Source: Halioglobus sp. | GTDB lineage: Bacteria; Pseudomonadota; Gammaproteobacteria; Pseudomonadales; Halieaceae | DNA: 51,228 nucleotides | Reading direction: 5' to 3' | NCBI GenBank assembly: GCA_002699145.1 | Contig: PABK01000015.1 | Span: forward strand, 1 to 51,228 | Part shown: one piece after another, positions 1 to 8,369 of the stretch | Position numbering within the stretch: the first letter of the stretch is position 1 | Layout of the letters: every line of letters begins with the position of its first letter | The notes under the pieces: model-generated | Database searches by the model: none | Seen by the model: the letters and a program-made list of their open reading frames with translations, nothing else | What the model was told of the DNA's origin: nothing | Position numbers and translations under genes: made by a program

Positions 1-1
1 C

Positions 2-655
2 CAGCCATCGAACGGCTCCGTGCGTCGATTTGTCGACTGCCCGTTCGCCTGGCGAAAGCACCGATGTCTGTTTTTGCCTTCAAATCAGACGTTCCCTAGA
101 GACCTTGATGTTAAAGACGGACCTGGTTACGAATTTGAGGTCGACGAGTCACGTCAAAAATACTGCGGTCGGGTGATTGTGTCTTTTCATAACAAGGTCC
201 AGAACTTAATTCGGAATGCATCGACCGTCTTGCATAAGTGCTACGTTGCCGAAGTTCTCGAATCCGCCTATAAAGACGATGAGTTTCCAGGTTATGACGA
301 AGTAGATCTTGCGTGGCAGGACCTTGCTCGTGTGATTGACAATAAGGTATGGAAATCTGCGTTGGAGAATCAGAAGGGTGTGTATTTGATTTCCGACCAG
401 AGCAACGGGAAACAGTATGTTGGGTCTGCTTACGGCGAACAAATGTTACACGGTAGATGGTCGAGGTATGTGAACAATTACCATGGCGGAAACGTAGAAC
501 TTATGACGCTCGATGATAACCACATCCGTACGCAGTTTAGATACTCAATTTTAGAAACGTATCGCTCAACAACCGCGGACGACCTCATTCTGAGAAGAGA
601 AAATTGGTGGAAGCGAGTTCTGCAAACCAGAGAATTCGGTTACAACAAGAACTGA
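2..655 (+). CDS. GIY-YIG nuclease family protein, 5' end outside window
   Basis: The reading frame is open from the first bases, so the gene probably starts upstream; an internal GTG at 20 would give 211 residues. The last ~95 residues form a GIY-YIG nuclease domain. GVYLI and, about ten residues later, YVGSA replace the canonical GIY and YIG strands, followed by GRW with the expected arginine and, near the C-terminus, a RRENWWK segment supplying the usual glutamate. The first ~115 residues are not recognised; in this subfamily an N-terminal domain precedes the nuclease. GIY-YIG proteins cut DNA and occur as homing, repair or restriction nucleases; which applies here is unknown. The gene stands alone on the plus strand at the edge of the cargo region. 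Confidence 0.7.
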   Translation, partial: QPSNGSVRRFVDCPFAWRKHRCLFLPSNQTFPRDLDVKDGPGYEFEVDESRQKYCGRVIVSFHNKVQNLIRNASTVLHKCYVAEVLESAYKDDEFPGYDEVDLAWQDLARVIDNKVWKSALENQKGVYLISDQSNGKQYVGSAYGEQMLHGRWSRYVNNYHGGNVELMTLDDNHIRTQFRYSILETYRSTTADDLILRRENWWKRVLQTREFGYNKN

Positions 656-1115
656 CATATTCTTGGGTCGAATCATAGGCTCTGATGTAGAAGTTCAGAG
701 GTGATCTGAAAGATAGGTCAGGTTCTGTAGAAAAGCAGACGTTGACAAGCCATCGGCGCCAGGCCCATGTCGACCCATTACGGCCGTACGTCCCGCTTAA
801 CCTTTGAGGAATGGTCGCGGGGTCGCCAGTTCATCGGCATCAGGTAAACGATGAACAGCTGTCAGATGGGGTGCAGAACGGATCGATCTGGCATGCACGC
901 GCAGCGATTGGTCGATGATGGCCGGGCTGTGGAGAAGCGGACCGCGACTTGCACCGTTTATCCACGTTAAGTTTATACTAATAACGTGTGATCAGATTGC
1001 TGATTAGGAAAGGCTGGCGTAGTTTTTTGGTTCCTCTAACAGATAGAGCGTGACGCGAAGGTCGTGGAATGCTTCGGAGCGAAGGGTGGATTGTAGGAAG
1101 ATTTTTTTTGAGGAC
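656..1115. other. Gene-free gap with operator-like palindrome
   Basis: No convincing coding sequence is present in these 460 bases. The one visible signal is near the right side: the arms CACGTTA (963-969) and TAACGTG (982-988) are a perfect inverted repeat enclosing a -10-like TATACT (974-979). A weak -35-like TTGCAC lies at 949-954, 19 bases upstream. Confidence 0.4.
949..988 (+). promoter_or_regulatory. Candidate promoter under a palindromic operator
   Basis: TTGCAC (949-954), a 19-base spacer and TATACT (974-979) could form a sigma-70 promoter for the membrane protein gene starting near 1116. Seven-base arms at 963-969 and 982-988 flank the -10 box symmetrically, as expected for a dimeric repressor site. 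The assignment is inference from layout only. Confidence 0.35.
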
Positions 1116-2111
1116 ATGGGGTACGAATGGGTACTAAAACATCTCCCATTTCTCACTGTTGTGGTCGGTTTTTTGGTTTTGGTTGCTGGTTCTTTTTTTG
1201 ATTGGAAAATAGCGGAAACTACTGGAACCACGGTGCTCGCCGCGGGTGTTTTTTCCTCGCTGCTTAAGTCATATCAATTCAAAGGAGTTTTCCATCAAGA
1301 CCTTGAAAGTATTGTATATTCGGAGAAATACTTGGGGACGCTCAAAAATCCATTTGTAGTTCTGAGAACACTGATGCGGGGCCAATTAAGCGATCGGTTT
1401 CCCGGTTGGACGGAAGAGTACTTGGATGTGGTCCTGCAGGAGTATGTCCCCACAAACCATACATATTACATTGAGGATATTGAGCGACGTTTGCATGTCA
1501 CTAGAGACGAAAACGATGTGGACTTCCTGCTGCTTGAAGATGTAGTGACCTGTCGATACTACCCAGACTCTACGGCAGGAGACCACAAGTATTCCATACC
1601 CGCGAGGATTCGCAAGGCGGCGGTAAAAGGCGACCAGTTCTTCGATAGTCTTACCATTGAGGTCGACGGCATAGATTGTACCGCCGCGATTTCAGAGTCT
1701 GAGCCAGTAGAGATAAATGAGGGCGGTGAGCGTTTGCTGCTGTTCGAGCGATCATTGCTTCTGCCAAAGACAGAGCGTGAACGGCCTTATTACGATATAA
1801 TACGTCGATCTAGACGGCGACAGAACATCGCCGAAGATCCACACATGCGAGTTTATGCACAGAGTTTTATTAAAGGGTACGCGTTACGCATATCAGGATT
1901 GGATGAGTTGTTGGATCAGGGGGTTTGTTGTGAATTTATTAATTCTGGAGTGCGTGTGAATTTCCTTGATCACAATGGAAATGATGAAGTACCGAGTGAC
2001 CTGAACGGAGATTTCTACCGGTATACGCCCGAGTTGATATTGCCTAGGCAGGGCTATATACTCGCGTTCATCGTACGTGGCCAGCAAGGTGGTGAAGCAG
2101 AAAATGCTTAG
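1116..2111 (+). CDS. Two-helix membrane protein of unknown function
   Basis: I do not recognise this family. From ATG 1116 it is 331 residues. The N-terminus holds two hydrophobic segments (about residues 9-27, rich in V, L and F, and about 37-50), followed by a soluble, charged domain of ~270 residues with many predicted beta-type stretches and no nucleotide-binding or nuclease motif that I can see. The layout, a short two-helix anchor and a cytoplasmic domain, is shared by several membrane effectors of phage defence systems, but that is only an analogy. An in-frame GTG at 1050 would add 22 residues; ATG 1116 is preferred because the hydrophobic segment follows it directly, although its GAGG is close to the start. 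A palindromic promoter candidate lies upstream and a terminator lies 25 bases downstream, so the gene is probably monocistronic. Confidence 0.6.
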   Translation: MGYEWVLKHLPFLTVVVGFLVLVAGSFFDWKIAETTGTTVLAAGVFSSLLKSYQFKGVFHQDLESIVYSEKYLGTLKNPFVVLRTLMRGQLSDRFPGWTEEYLDVVLQEYVPTNHTYYIEDIERRLHVTRDENDVDFLLLEDVVTCRYYPDSTAGDHKYSIPARIRKAAVKGDQFFDSLTIEVDGIDCTAAISESEPVEINEGGERLLLFERSLLLPKTERERPYYDIIRRSRRRQNIAEDPHMRVYAQSFIKGYALRISGLDELLDQGVCCEFINSGVRVNFLDHNGNDEVPSDLNGDFYRYTPELILPRQGYILAFIVRGQQGGEAENA

Positions 2112-2135
2112 TACAGAGGGAATGTAATACGACGG

Positions 2136-2160
2136 AGCCCGCTTAATAGCGGGCTTTTTC
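2136..2160 (+). terminator. Rho-independent terminator
   Basis: A perfect 8-bp stem (AGCCCGCT at 2136-2143, AGCGGGCT at 2148-2155) with a TAAT loop is followed by a short T tract ending at 2159. It lies just behind the membrane protein stop codon at 2109-2111. Confidence 0.85.
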
Positions 2161-2467
2161 GTATTGTACCCACACTCTTTGCAGAGTCGCTATTTCGTGT
2201 GTGCGATGGTTCGGCTTTACTTGCCAATTGATGGCGTTCATACACAAGACGCCGGTAGCGGTAAGCGCTTCCACGTAGTGAAGCTCGGCCACCTAGCCTG
2301 AGAGGATAGACAAGCCCTTGGCATCGACGACCCAGGGGTTGTTCCGGACCGAGGTTACTAACTGTAGCGAGCTCGGGAATAGTGGCTTAAGATCCGTCTG
2401 CCAAATCCGTGTGACGTCGGTACTAATCTCCACAAGCTTCGTTAGTGCCGCACTGCTTCGAGTGCTA
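2161..2467. other. Gap without recognisable features
   Basis: This stretch lies between the terminator of the membrane protein gene and the 3' end of the HNH nuclease gene on the other strand. I see no convincing gene, repeat or terminator. A plus-strand open frame starting at 2318 runs into the antisense of the HNH gene and is treated as a shadow. Confidence 0.5.
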
Positions 2468-3448
2468 CTAGGGCGCGACGCGATCCCGAAAGTCTTTCAG
2501 CCAGGCTTGCACCATGGCGCTGAAGGGCGCTGCATCACGGCCCATACGGGCCATCTCAGCTATCGTGTCTTTGGCCAGATTGCGCACCAGTCGACTCCCG
2601 CGGCTTAGCATATCGTCGTCACTCGACGCCTCTGCTTCCATTTGCTCCGCCAGGCCAAGCATTGTCACAACAGCCGTTTCCAAAAACTCTAAACGGCGCA
2701 GGACCTCGGTGCGAGCTTGAACAAGGTCAAGACGATTCAGGCCATAGACATGTATGGAGGTCGCCCCTTTTAAACTGAGATCATCGTCTCCACGAAATGG
2801 CTCGTGTTGGGAAGCTTCGGGCAGCTTTTTCGGCAACAGAAATGACACCGGCGACTCTTTGTCGAAGTAATACTCCAAATGATCGCCAGGGTTTGGTTCG
2901 CAGGGGTTCAACAGCAGTGCCTGTTCTTCTGACAGGGGCCCCTCTCCGGGTGTTAACAAGCGCGTTCCTGTTGGTGCGAGGGGAAAGCTGTCCATCTTGC
3001 CGCCGTTTTGTCGCTCGGACGCGCTGAACTCAAATGCGTCCTCTTGCAACTTAACTTGTCGCACATCACCAGACGGGGTTATCTGTTTGCGGCGTCGATT
3101 ACAGTCGATGCAACTAGGGAAAAGGTTGGACCACTCCATTGCGAGCCACCAGTACCCGGGATGATTTTCATCCTCGGCCACTGCTCCTTTGGGTCGATAA
3201 TGCTCCACGTCCATGGGATGTACGCTGGCGTAGGGAGCTTCGCAGTAAGCACATTTTCCGTGGAACAGTTCATGCAACGCCTTTTTGACGTGGGCGTTTT
3301 TGTACGCGCCGAATTTATAGGTTTTGATTTGCGCTGGGTCCGGCGCCTGCCCCGGAGGCTGATAGTGATTCCTGGCCCTCTCGAACTCTCGCTCCGCAAC
3401 TTCGAGGTACTCCTCAGGCGGTTGGTCGGGTCGCTCAACGTAACGCAT
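2468..3448 (-). CDS. HNH endonuclease, PtuB-like
   Basis: This 326-residue protein contains a zinc-stabilised HNH nuclease domain at about residues 62-121. Cys66-x2-Cys69 and Cys113-x2-Cys116 bracket the site, the Glu82-His83 pair in VEHYRP supplies the general base, and Asn117 directly after the last cysteine completes the motif. This is the layout of PtuB, the nuclease of Septu defence systems, and of related HNH proteins that work with an ATPase. The start codon lies inside the upstream ATPase gene (14-base overlap), so the two are translationally coupled. The N-terminus begins MRYVER followed by two prolines shortly after, the same opening as the partner ATPase, which suggests a shared ancestral HNH module. 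The expected role is cleavage of foreign DNA under control of the ATPase. Confidence 0.8.
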   Translation of the reverse strand: MRYVERPDQPPEEYLEVAEREFERARNHYQPPGQAPDPAQIKTYKFGAYKNAHVKKALHELFHGKCAYCEAPYASVHPMDVEHYRPKGAVAEDENHPGYWWLAMEWSNLFPSCIDCNRRRKQITPSGDVRQVKLQEDAFEFSASERQNGGKMDSFPLAPTGTRLLTPGEGPLSEEQALLLNPCEPNPGDHLEYYFDKESPVSFLLPKKLPEASQHEPFRGDDDLSLKGATSIHVYGLNRLDLVQARTEVLRRLEFLETAVVTMLGLAEQMEAEASSDDDMLSRGSRLVRNLAKDTIAEMARMGRDAAPFSAMVQAWLKDFRDRVAP

Positions 3449-5774
3449 CGAATTCCATCAGCGCGTCGATGATGTCTTGTCGGGTCTTGCCATGCAGAGC
3501 CTTGAGTTGGACTTGCGTGGCCTCACGCCGTTTCGCCAGATAATGCTGTATGGCCTCCTGTACGATGCGGTGCACATCATTATCGCCGATGGGTAAATCA
3601 GCGCTGAACTGTCGAAGGTATTCCTCAACCTCTTCACGTTCCTCCTCCGTATTGGCGCCTCGCGCAAGGATATCCTCGATTCTCGCGCGTTTGTGTTCAG
3701 CCGTTGCACTTTCGGTGCTGCGAAGCTGAAAGAAATCCGCGGTGAGGAGTTGTTGAACGGTCCAGCCCTGGTTGTCCGGCAGGTCCACTAACGCCTCGGT
3801 GAAAACCGGCAGGCCAGCTTCGCTTTCGCCGCCATGGGTTTGTTCCATGACCAGTACTTCGCCCGCTGCCATGCCGCGCAAACAGAGCGGGTCGTGGGAC
3901 GTGGCGATAAAAAACACATGTGGCAGGGCTTCACGCAGGCCGGTCATGATTGACAGCTTCCAGCGGGGATGTAAATGCGCTTCGATCTCGTCGATCAGGA
4001 CTACCGCACGGGCGGTCTCCAGGGTTTGAAATTCGGGGTTGAACTGCCGGTTCATCAACCCCTGCATGATGTCGCACAGCATGGCCAGGACGGACCGAAA
4101 TCCAGAGGAGACGATTGATAGCGGGGTGCGCTGGACGATGCGCGCGTCTCCGTCGCCTCGATGCGTGACAACAAAAACGCGCTTGTCGTCACGCTCCAGA
4201 ACGTCGAACTCCCCGTCGATGCTAAAGACCGAGCGCAGGGCGCGGGTGACCATGTTGAAGTCGCTCTGATTCAGGCGAACCAGCCATTTCTCGGGATTGG
4301 ACAGGAGGTAGTCGGCCTGAAACAGCGACCGCACATGGCGGTGGAGATCGTTCCGCCGCTCCGTTTTCAAGTATTGGCGAAAGGCACCGTAGGCAAAGAT
4401 AGGCAGCGTCGTGGACGTACCATTTTCGTGAAACCCTTCGCTGTAGCGACCCTGGCCGTCGCGGACAATCTTGAGTGAGAGCTCTGTCCCGTCGTCATAG
4501 GTCAGGTCAACCTGGGCTGTGTTGAATGGGGACCGGTCGCTGCCCAGAAACTGGGGGTCGAGTACCAGGTGTTCGGCCTTGAGCTTCAATCGCAATCGCC
4601 GGTCGATCCCCATCAAAGCCAGTGCGAGCGCCTCCAGCAATGTGCTCTTTCCCGACGCGTTTTCTCCAAGGACCAAGAGGGACGGGGCGGGCGCCTCCGT
4701 GGAGGGGGGCGCATCGGGTACGGGGGGCATGGAGAGCGTGAGGTGCTCCAGGGATTTAAAGTTTCGGATCGTGAGTTTGTGCGGAAACGCGCTGGTTTTC
4801 TTCGGGCGAGCCCCAAGCTTCGAAATGTCGATCTCGGGCGGCGCGGCACCCATGGCGATCGTCACAGGGTTGGTCTCGGATTCCAGAGCGGCTATTGCTC
4901 GATCCATGCGCTCGTAACCATCGGAGAGCTTGCGGAGAGAGGTCAGCGCGCCGTCCAGATCGGTGGGGGCGCGGCTTTGCCCAAGGGCGCCTTGCAGTAG
5001 CTCCCGCAGAAGGATGTGCCACGCCCCGGTGTGGCGCCGCTCACCCAGATATTCTTGCGATGCCTCACTGTCCCGGCCGCGGAACATCTCCTCAAGGGAT
5101 GCGAGTTGCTCAGCAAAGGCCTCCGCTCGCGCTTCAACCAGCGCAGGTCGGTCTAGCTTGAAATGATCAATGGTTTCACGCCCTCGGCGGTCACGTCCCC
5201 TAACGGTGCCATTGGGTAAGAAACGGAAATGTCGCCATAGCTTGCGGTCATAGCAGGGGTCAACGAAGACGGGGTTTTCGTCGAGGGGAAAGCTCGGCCA
5301 CCGGCCATCCTCGCGATCATGGAAAGTCCGAAGCTCTTCCAGTTCCGGGAGAGGCGCACGCTGACCTGAGCTCACGGGGAAGTGCTCGACCTGTTGTGGC
5401 TCACACTCGCGACAGAGCGGATAAAGGTTTTGCCAAGCATCTTTCAACCAGGCGTAGTAAAGATGAGAGGTGCTTGTATCGCTGACCGGCGTTGCGTTGG
5501 ACGCGGGTCGAAACCGGTGCATGATGGGGTCGGGTCCGGTGGGGGTTTCGCAAAACGCACACCGACCATCAAAGAGTTTCAGTAGCGCCTCGATGCGGTC
5601 ATCGCTGATACTGTCGGATGTATCGAAAGTACCTGTTTTTGTCGCCATGCGAGACTGCTGCACGGCTGCCTCGCCCTTTTCGAAGAAATCGATCAGGTCC
5701 TGCCGTCCGCGGCGCGCCTCGGTACTGGCAAACCATGCCGGAGGGGGTACCTTGTCTCGTTCAACGTATCGCAT
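3435..5774 (-). CDS. ABC-type AAA ATPase with degenerate N-terminal HNH domain, PtuA-like
   Basis: The 779-residue protein has two parts. Residues ~1-130 resemble the neighbouring HNH nuclease: the same MRYVER opening, zinc ligands Cys72-x2-Cys75 and Cys121-x2-Cys124, and an HRFRP segment aligned to the partner's EHYRP. The catalytic Glu-His is replaced by His-Arg and the Asn after the last cysteine by Glu, so the fused domain is probably not a nuclease. Residues ~333-680 form an OLD/RecF-type ATPase: Walker A GENASGKST (370-378), signature-like SSGFR (556-560), Walker B VVLIDEIEAHLHP (591-603) and the switch histidine in ATSHD (624-628). This matches PtuA-like sensor ATPases. The start at 5774 is 10 bases after the hydrolase stop, with AAGGAG overlapping the last hydrolase codons. 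Upstream in-frame codons would run through the hydrolase gene and were rejected. Confidence 0.8.
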   Translation of the reverse strand: MRYVERDKVPPPAWFASTEARRGRQDLIDFFEKGEAAVQQSRMATKTGTFDTSDSISDDRIEALLKLFDGRCAFCETPTGPDPIMHRFRPASNATPVSDTSTSHLYYAWLKDAWQNLYPLCRECEPQQVEHFPVSSGQRAPLPELEELRTFHDREDGRWPSFPLDENPVFVDPCYDRKLWRHFRFLPNGTVRGRDRRGRETIDHFKLDRPALVEARAEAFAEQLASLEEMFRGRDSEASQEYLGERRHTGAWHILLRELLQGALGQSRAPTDLDGALTSLRKLSDGYERMDRAIAALESETNPVTIAMGAAPPEIDISKLGARPKKTSAFPHKLTIRNFKSLEHLTLSMPPVPDAPPSTEAPAPSLLVLGENASGKSTLLEALALALMGIDRRLRLKLKAEHLVLDPQFLGSDRSPFNTAQVDLTYDDGTELSLKIVRDGQGRYSEGFHENGTSTTLPIFAYGAFRQYLKTERRNDLHRHVRSLFQADYLLSNPEKWLVRLNQSDFNMVTRALRSVFSIDGEFDVLERDDKRVFVVTHRGDGDARIVQRTPLSIVSSGFRSVLAMLCDIMQGLMNRQFNPEFQTLETARAVVLIDEIEAHLHPRWKLSIMTGLREALPHVFFIATSHDPLCLRGMAAGEVLVMEQTHGGESEAGLPVFTEALVDLPDNQGWTVQQLLTADFFQLRSTESATAEHKRARIEDILARGANTEEEREEVEEYLRQFSADLPIGDNDVHRIVQEAIQHYLAKRREATQVQLKALHGKTRQDIIDALMEFDALR

Positions 5775-5784
5775 TGAGGAAAGT

Positions 5785-7194
5785 TCAAAGCTCCTTGGCG
5801 AGGATGGGGGTGTCTTCCTTCCTGTCACCCCAGAGTTTTTGCTCCGTGGTGTGTCCCGCAAGGTTGAGCGACTGTCGCAGTGCTTTGAGCGTTTCGTTGG
5901 CGGTATCGTCAATGGATGCGTGCCAATAGTTCGTGTGACGAAACCCTGGGGGTTCGCCGATCTGGATTTCCACATCCAGGGCGCCGCGGCCAAAGAGCGG
6001 CGAGACCTTGCCGGAAATGATGTCACCCCGAATTAGCCGACGATAGGGAACATACACATTGGTCCAGACGACGGGCGCGAATACGGCGGCGTGGTGTGGA
6101 CGTCGACTATCTGAATTCAGTGGATAGGAAAACCGTTCGATGGGCTTCCCCCCGTTTTCCCCTGCCTCAAAGATCGGCGGAGAGGTTGGTAGCTCCCGTC
6201 GCTCCTTTCGATCGTCCAAATCAGTGGAGTTGGCCGCCATCAGCACATCCGCTTTTGACAGCGGTGAGCCCAGCGTGACCAGATCGCTCACCAACCAAAG
6301 GGGATCGTCATCAGCTGAAAGCTCGGCAAAATACGCCCGCTGCGCCTCTCGATAGGCAACGCGGGCGGTCCCCACATCCTTGGGCGCGGCATCGCGGAGC
6401 GCGAGGCCAGCTAATTCAACATCATGCAATGCGGCGGCAGCGGGGGTGTTCGCGGCATGGTACTTCTTGCAGGCTGCCTGGGGGAGTCGGTTCCACAGGA
6501 AGTTCACGATGTCATAGGCAATGACTGATCCCAGAGAATGGCCAACGATCACAATGCGATCATAGTCATTACTGGCGCTCAGCGTCTCGAGAAGCTCCAC
6601 CCCTTCTTTGCGAATTTGTTGCCGCACAGCGACATTGCCCGGTGCGGCACTGAGGTATCGGGCCGCATCACCTGCATAGGGCAGGATCTTTATTGTCAGC
6701 AGTAAGCCCCCGATGCTCGCAAGGATGGGTAGGCCGACTACCAGCCAGGGGTGAATCGTCACTCCCGGGATTCGATCCTGTGCGAACCACAGTATGGCGA
6801 GCGCTAGGGTCGTAAGGAGCAGAAAACAACCAAAGGACCAGACACCGAGGAGCCTCTCGGGGACGTTTCGAGGGTGCCGCACAAACAGATCTTTCAGCCA
6901 GGCTAGCAATGCAGCGACCGTATGGCTTTGCATATGGTGTGCCCAGTAGAATTCAAAAAAATCCATGCGTTGCCGGGTCCCGGCGCTGGCTTGCCGTGTG
7001 GTAATCCGGCGCAATTCATAGGAGCCGGATACCAGTTCGGGTTTTGAAAAAACCTCAGCGCGTGAGGGGTGTACCAGTTCCGCGTCGTCGCCCCATACAG
7101 CCTTCACGAACTCCGGGAGCGTCTCCATCGGGCGTTGTTCACCGATACCATGGATAACGACGACGGCGATTTTTTTGCCAGATGCTTTAGACAA
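5785..7194 (-). CDS. Membrane-associated alpha/beta hydrolase (lipase/esterase-like)
   Basis: The 469-residue protein has the alpha/beta hydrolase landmarks: an N-terminal strand followed by HGIGEQ (15-20), which forms the oxyanion hole, and a nucleophile elbow GHSLG with Ser220. A late histidine in the HTNYW segment (~residue 430) could complete the triad. Two strongly hydrophobic helices (about 116-138 and 149-171) sit between the oxyanion strand and the nucleophile, so the protein is probably anchored in the inner membrane. The start is TTG 7194 with AAGGAG five bases upstream. It is the first gene of a minus-strand operon followed 10 bases later by the HNH-ATPase. Related soluble proteins are lipases or esterases; the substrate is unknown. 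Its position suggests a lipid- or membrane-directed effector, or a regulator, of the Septu-like pair. This is inference. Confidence 0.65.
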   Translation of the reverse strand: MSKASGKKIAVVVIHGIGEQRPMETLPEFVKAVWGDDAELVHPSRAEVFSKPELVSGSYELRRITTRQASAGTRQRMDFFEFYWAHHMQSHTVAALLAWLKDLFVRHPRNVPERLLGVWSFGCFLLLTTLALAILWFAQDRIPGVTIHPWLVVGLPILASIGGLLLTIKILPYAGDAARYLSAAPGNVAVRQQIRKEGVELLETLSASNDYDRIVIVGHSLGSVIAYDIVNFLWNRLPQAACKKYHAANTPAAAALHDVELAGLALRDAAPKDVGTARVAYREAQRAYFAELSADDDPLWLVSDLVTLGSPLSKADVLMAANSTDLDDRKERRELPTSPPIFEAGENGGKPIERFSYPLNSDSRRPHHAAVFAPVVWTNVYVPYRRLIRGDIISGKVSPLFGRGALDVEIQIGEPPGFRHTNYWHASIDDTANETLKALRQSLNLAGHTTEQKLWGDRKEDTPILAKEL

Positions 7195-7399
7195 GCGGCT
7201 CTCCTTTTGGCTTGAGCGCCATACAAAGGGTGGCTAGCGACGTCGAGCGACTGGGCAAAAAACACCCTCCACGACGTGTGAAACCAGCATAGCATTTCGT
7301 CGCCGATTGTCATGGGAAGCACTGTACTCGCTCGGCGAGCACGGGTGAATGCGTTAGCGGGTGAGAAAGTGGCCGGTCAGCGCAGCCGTCGCGGCTTCG
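7195..7399. other. Short intergenic region upstream of the hydrolase operon
   Basis: These 205 bases separate the 3' end of the CI-like gene from the hydrolase start on the same strand. Apart from the AAGGAG just before TTG 7194 I see no terminator or clear promoter, so read-through from the repressor gene into the defence operon is possible. Confidence 0.4.
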
Positions 7400-7969
7400 C
7401 TAAATGGCATCCAGTATGGCGAGCTCCAGAAAGGCGCTGGCCGTCGCCAACACCGTGTCTTCGTCTGGGGCGCTACCCTTGCCGATCTTTATCGCGTAGT
7501 AGCGAGCGACCCGGATAAGCACTTTGGTCCACAGCGGCAGTTGTTCCGGGGCCAACGGATCCAGCCCTTTCTCCTTCATTGCGCGGGCCACCACGGTCTG
7601 CACAAACCCCTGTTCTGGTGGCGTCAGTCCACTGCGGGCCAGCTCGGCATTCACATCCAGAGCAATGTATTTGCCGGTCAGAAAGTCCAGTAATTCCTCC
7701 TGAGTTGCGTTCACGGGGTAGTGCGCAGTGATGTAAGCGGTAAGCGTTGTCAGATTACTCCGCCGGGGCTTCGTCCCGGTAAACCACTTACCTGCCGCCA
7801 CCGGCTGAATACCCGCCGCGTTGACCAACCACTTGGATCGACCCTGGCCCTGGGGGGGCACTGAGAGTGCATCAAGCAGTGCATTGAGCCGGTCCGCAAA
7901 CGCCGAGTGAGCGTGGGCCAATGCTTCCAGGTCGAGGAGCATGCTCTGTGTCACTAGTGTGGTCGCCAT
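7400..7969 (-). CDS. Putative CI-like DNA-binding repressor
   Basis: From ATG 7969 the protein has 189 residues (a GTG two codons upstream is an alternative). Residues ~15-75 look like a lambda-repressor-type helix-turn-helix: FADRLNALLD, then GRSKWLVNAAG and AAGKWFTGTKPRRSNLTTL, the spacing expected for two helices and a recognition-helix flank. The C-terminal half, rich in Leu and Ala, is unassigned and has no LexA-type protease Ser-Lys motif that I can see, so RecA-induced self-cleavage is not indicated. It is transcribed divergently from a Cro-like gene that leads the transfer operon, which suggests that it holds transfer genes off and competes with the Cro-like protein at shared operators. 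Confidence 0.5.
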   Translation of the reverse strand: MATTLVTQSMLLDLEALAHAHSAFADRLNALLDALSVPPQGQGRSKWLVNAAGIQPVAAGKWFTGTKPRRSNLTTLTAYITAHYPVNATQEELLDFLTGKYIALDVNAELARSGLTPPEQGFVQTVVARAMKEKGLDPLAPEQLPLWTKVLIRVARYYAIKIGKGSAPDEDTVLATASAFLELAILDAI

Positions 7970-7975
7970 GCGCAC

Positions 7976-8147
7976 CTGTGTCGTCGGTCATCCGAAGCGG
8001 TCAATTCTATATCTATTGTTGACATTGTTGCGTTTATCACAGAATCTATAAACCGATACTAAAACAATGCATACATACATATAAACAGTGACTAGGTGCC
8101 TCGCGTTATTCAAGGGGGAGCTGTCATTCCGTACACAGGGGACGAGC
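7976..8147. promoter_or_regulatory. Divergent control region between CI-like and Cro-like genes
   Basis: This AT-rich region carries two direct copies of ATTGTTG (8015-8021 and 8024-8030) and an inverted AACAAT (8063-8068), plausible repressor half-sites. A consensus -35 TTGACA (8019-8024) overlaps the direct repeats, with a weak -10 (GAATCT, 8042-8047) after 17 bases, pointing towards the transfer genes. An SD-like AGGGGA (8137-8142) serves the Cro-like start. Confidence 0.45.
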
Positions 8148-8369
8148 ATGTCAGTAGACGAGGTGATCAGGTATTTCGGAAACAATGCCTCGGCCGCGGC
8201 ACGGGCGCTCAATACCACGCCGCATAATATCTACCGCTGGCGCCGTGAGGGGCAGGTGCCGCGCGGTCGTCAGTATGAACTGCACCTAAAAACCCATGGT
8301 GCCTTGAAGGCCGAGGGGTTTGATCCGGATGCCGACTACCTGATGATCGGACGGACACTGGCGCAATGA
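8148..8369 (+). CDS. Cro/YdaS-like helix-turn-helix protein
   Basis: This 73-residue protein is almost entirely one helix-turn-helix domain: VIRYFGNNASAAARALN, followed by TTPHNIYRWRREGQVP, in which NIYRWR is the recognition helix, as in YdaS/Cro-type phage regulators. ATG 8148 is chosen over an upstream in-frame start at 8088 because AGGGGA lies five bases before it and the fold begins there. The stop overlaps the next start (ATGA, 8366-8369), so the regulator is translated as the first gene of the conjugation operon. It probably counters the divergent CI-like repressor and autoregulates. Confidence 0.7.
   Translation: MSVDEVIRYFGNNASAAARALNTTPHNIYRWRREGQVPRGRQYELHLKTHGALKAEGFDPDADYLMIGRTLAQ

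Noticed and set aside
2318-2608. Plus-strand 96-codon open frame
   Set aside because: Its second half is antisense to the HNH nuclease gene, and the composition follows that gene's codon pattern.
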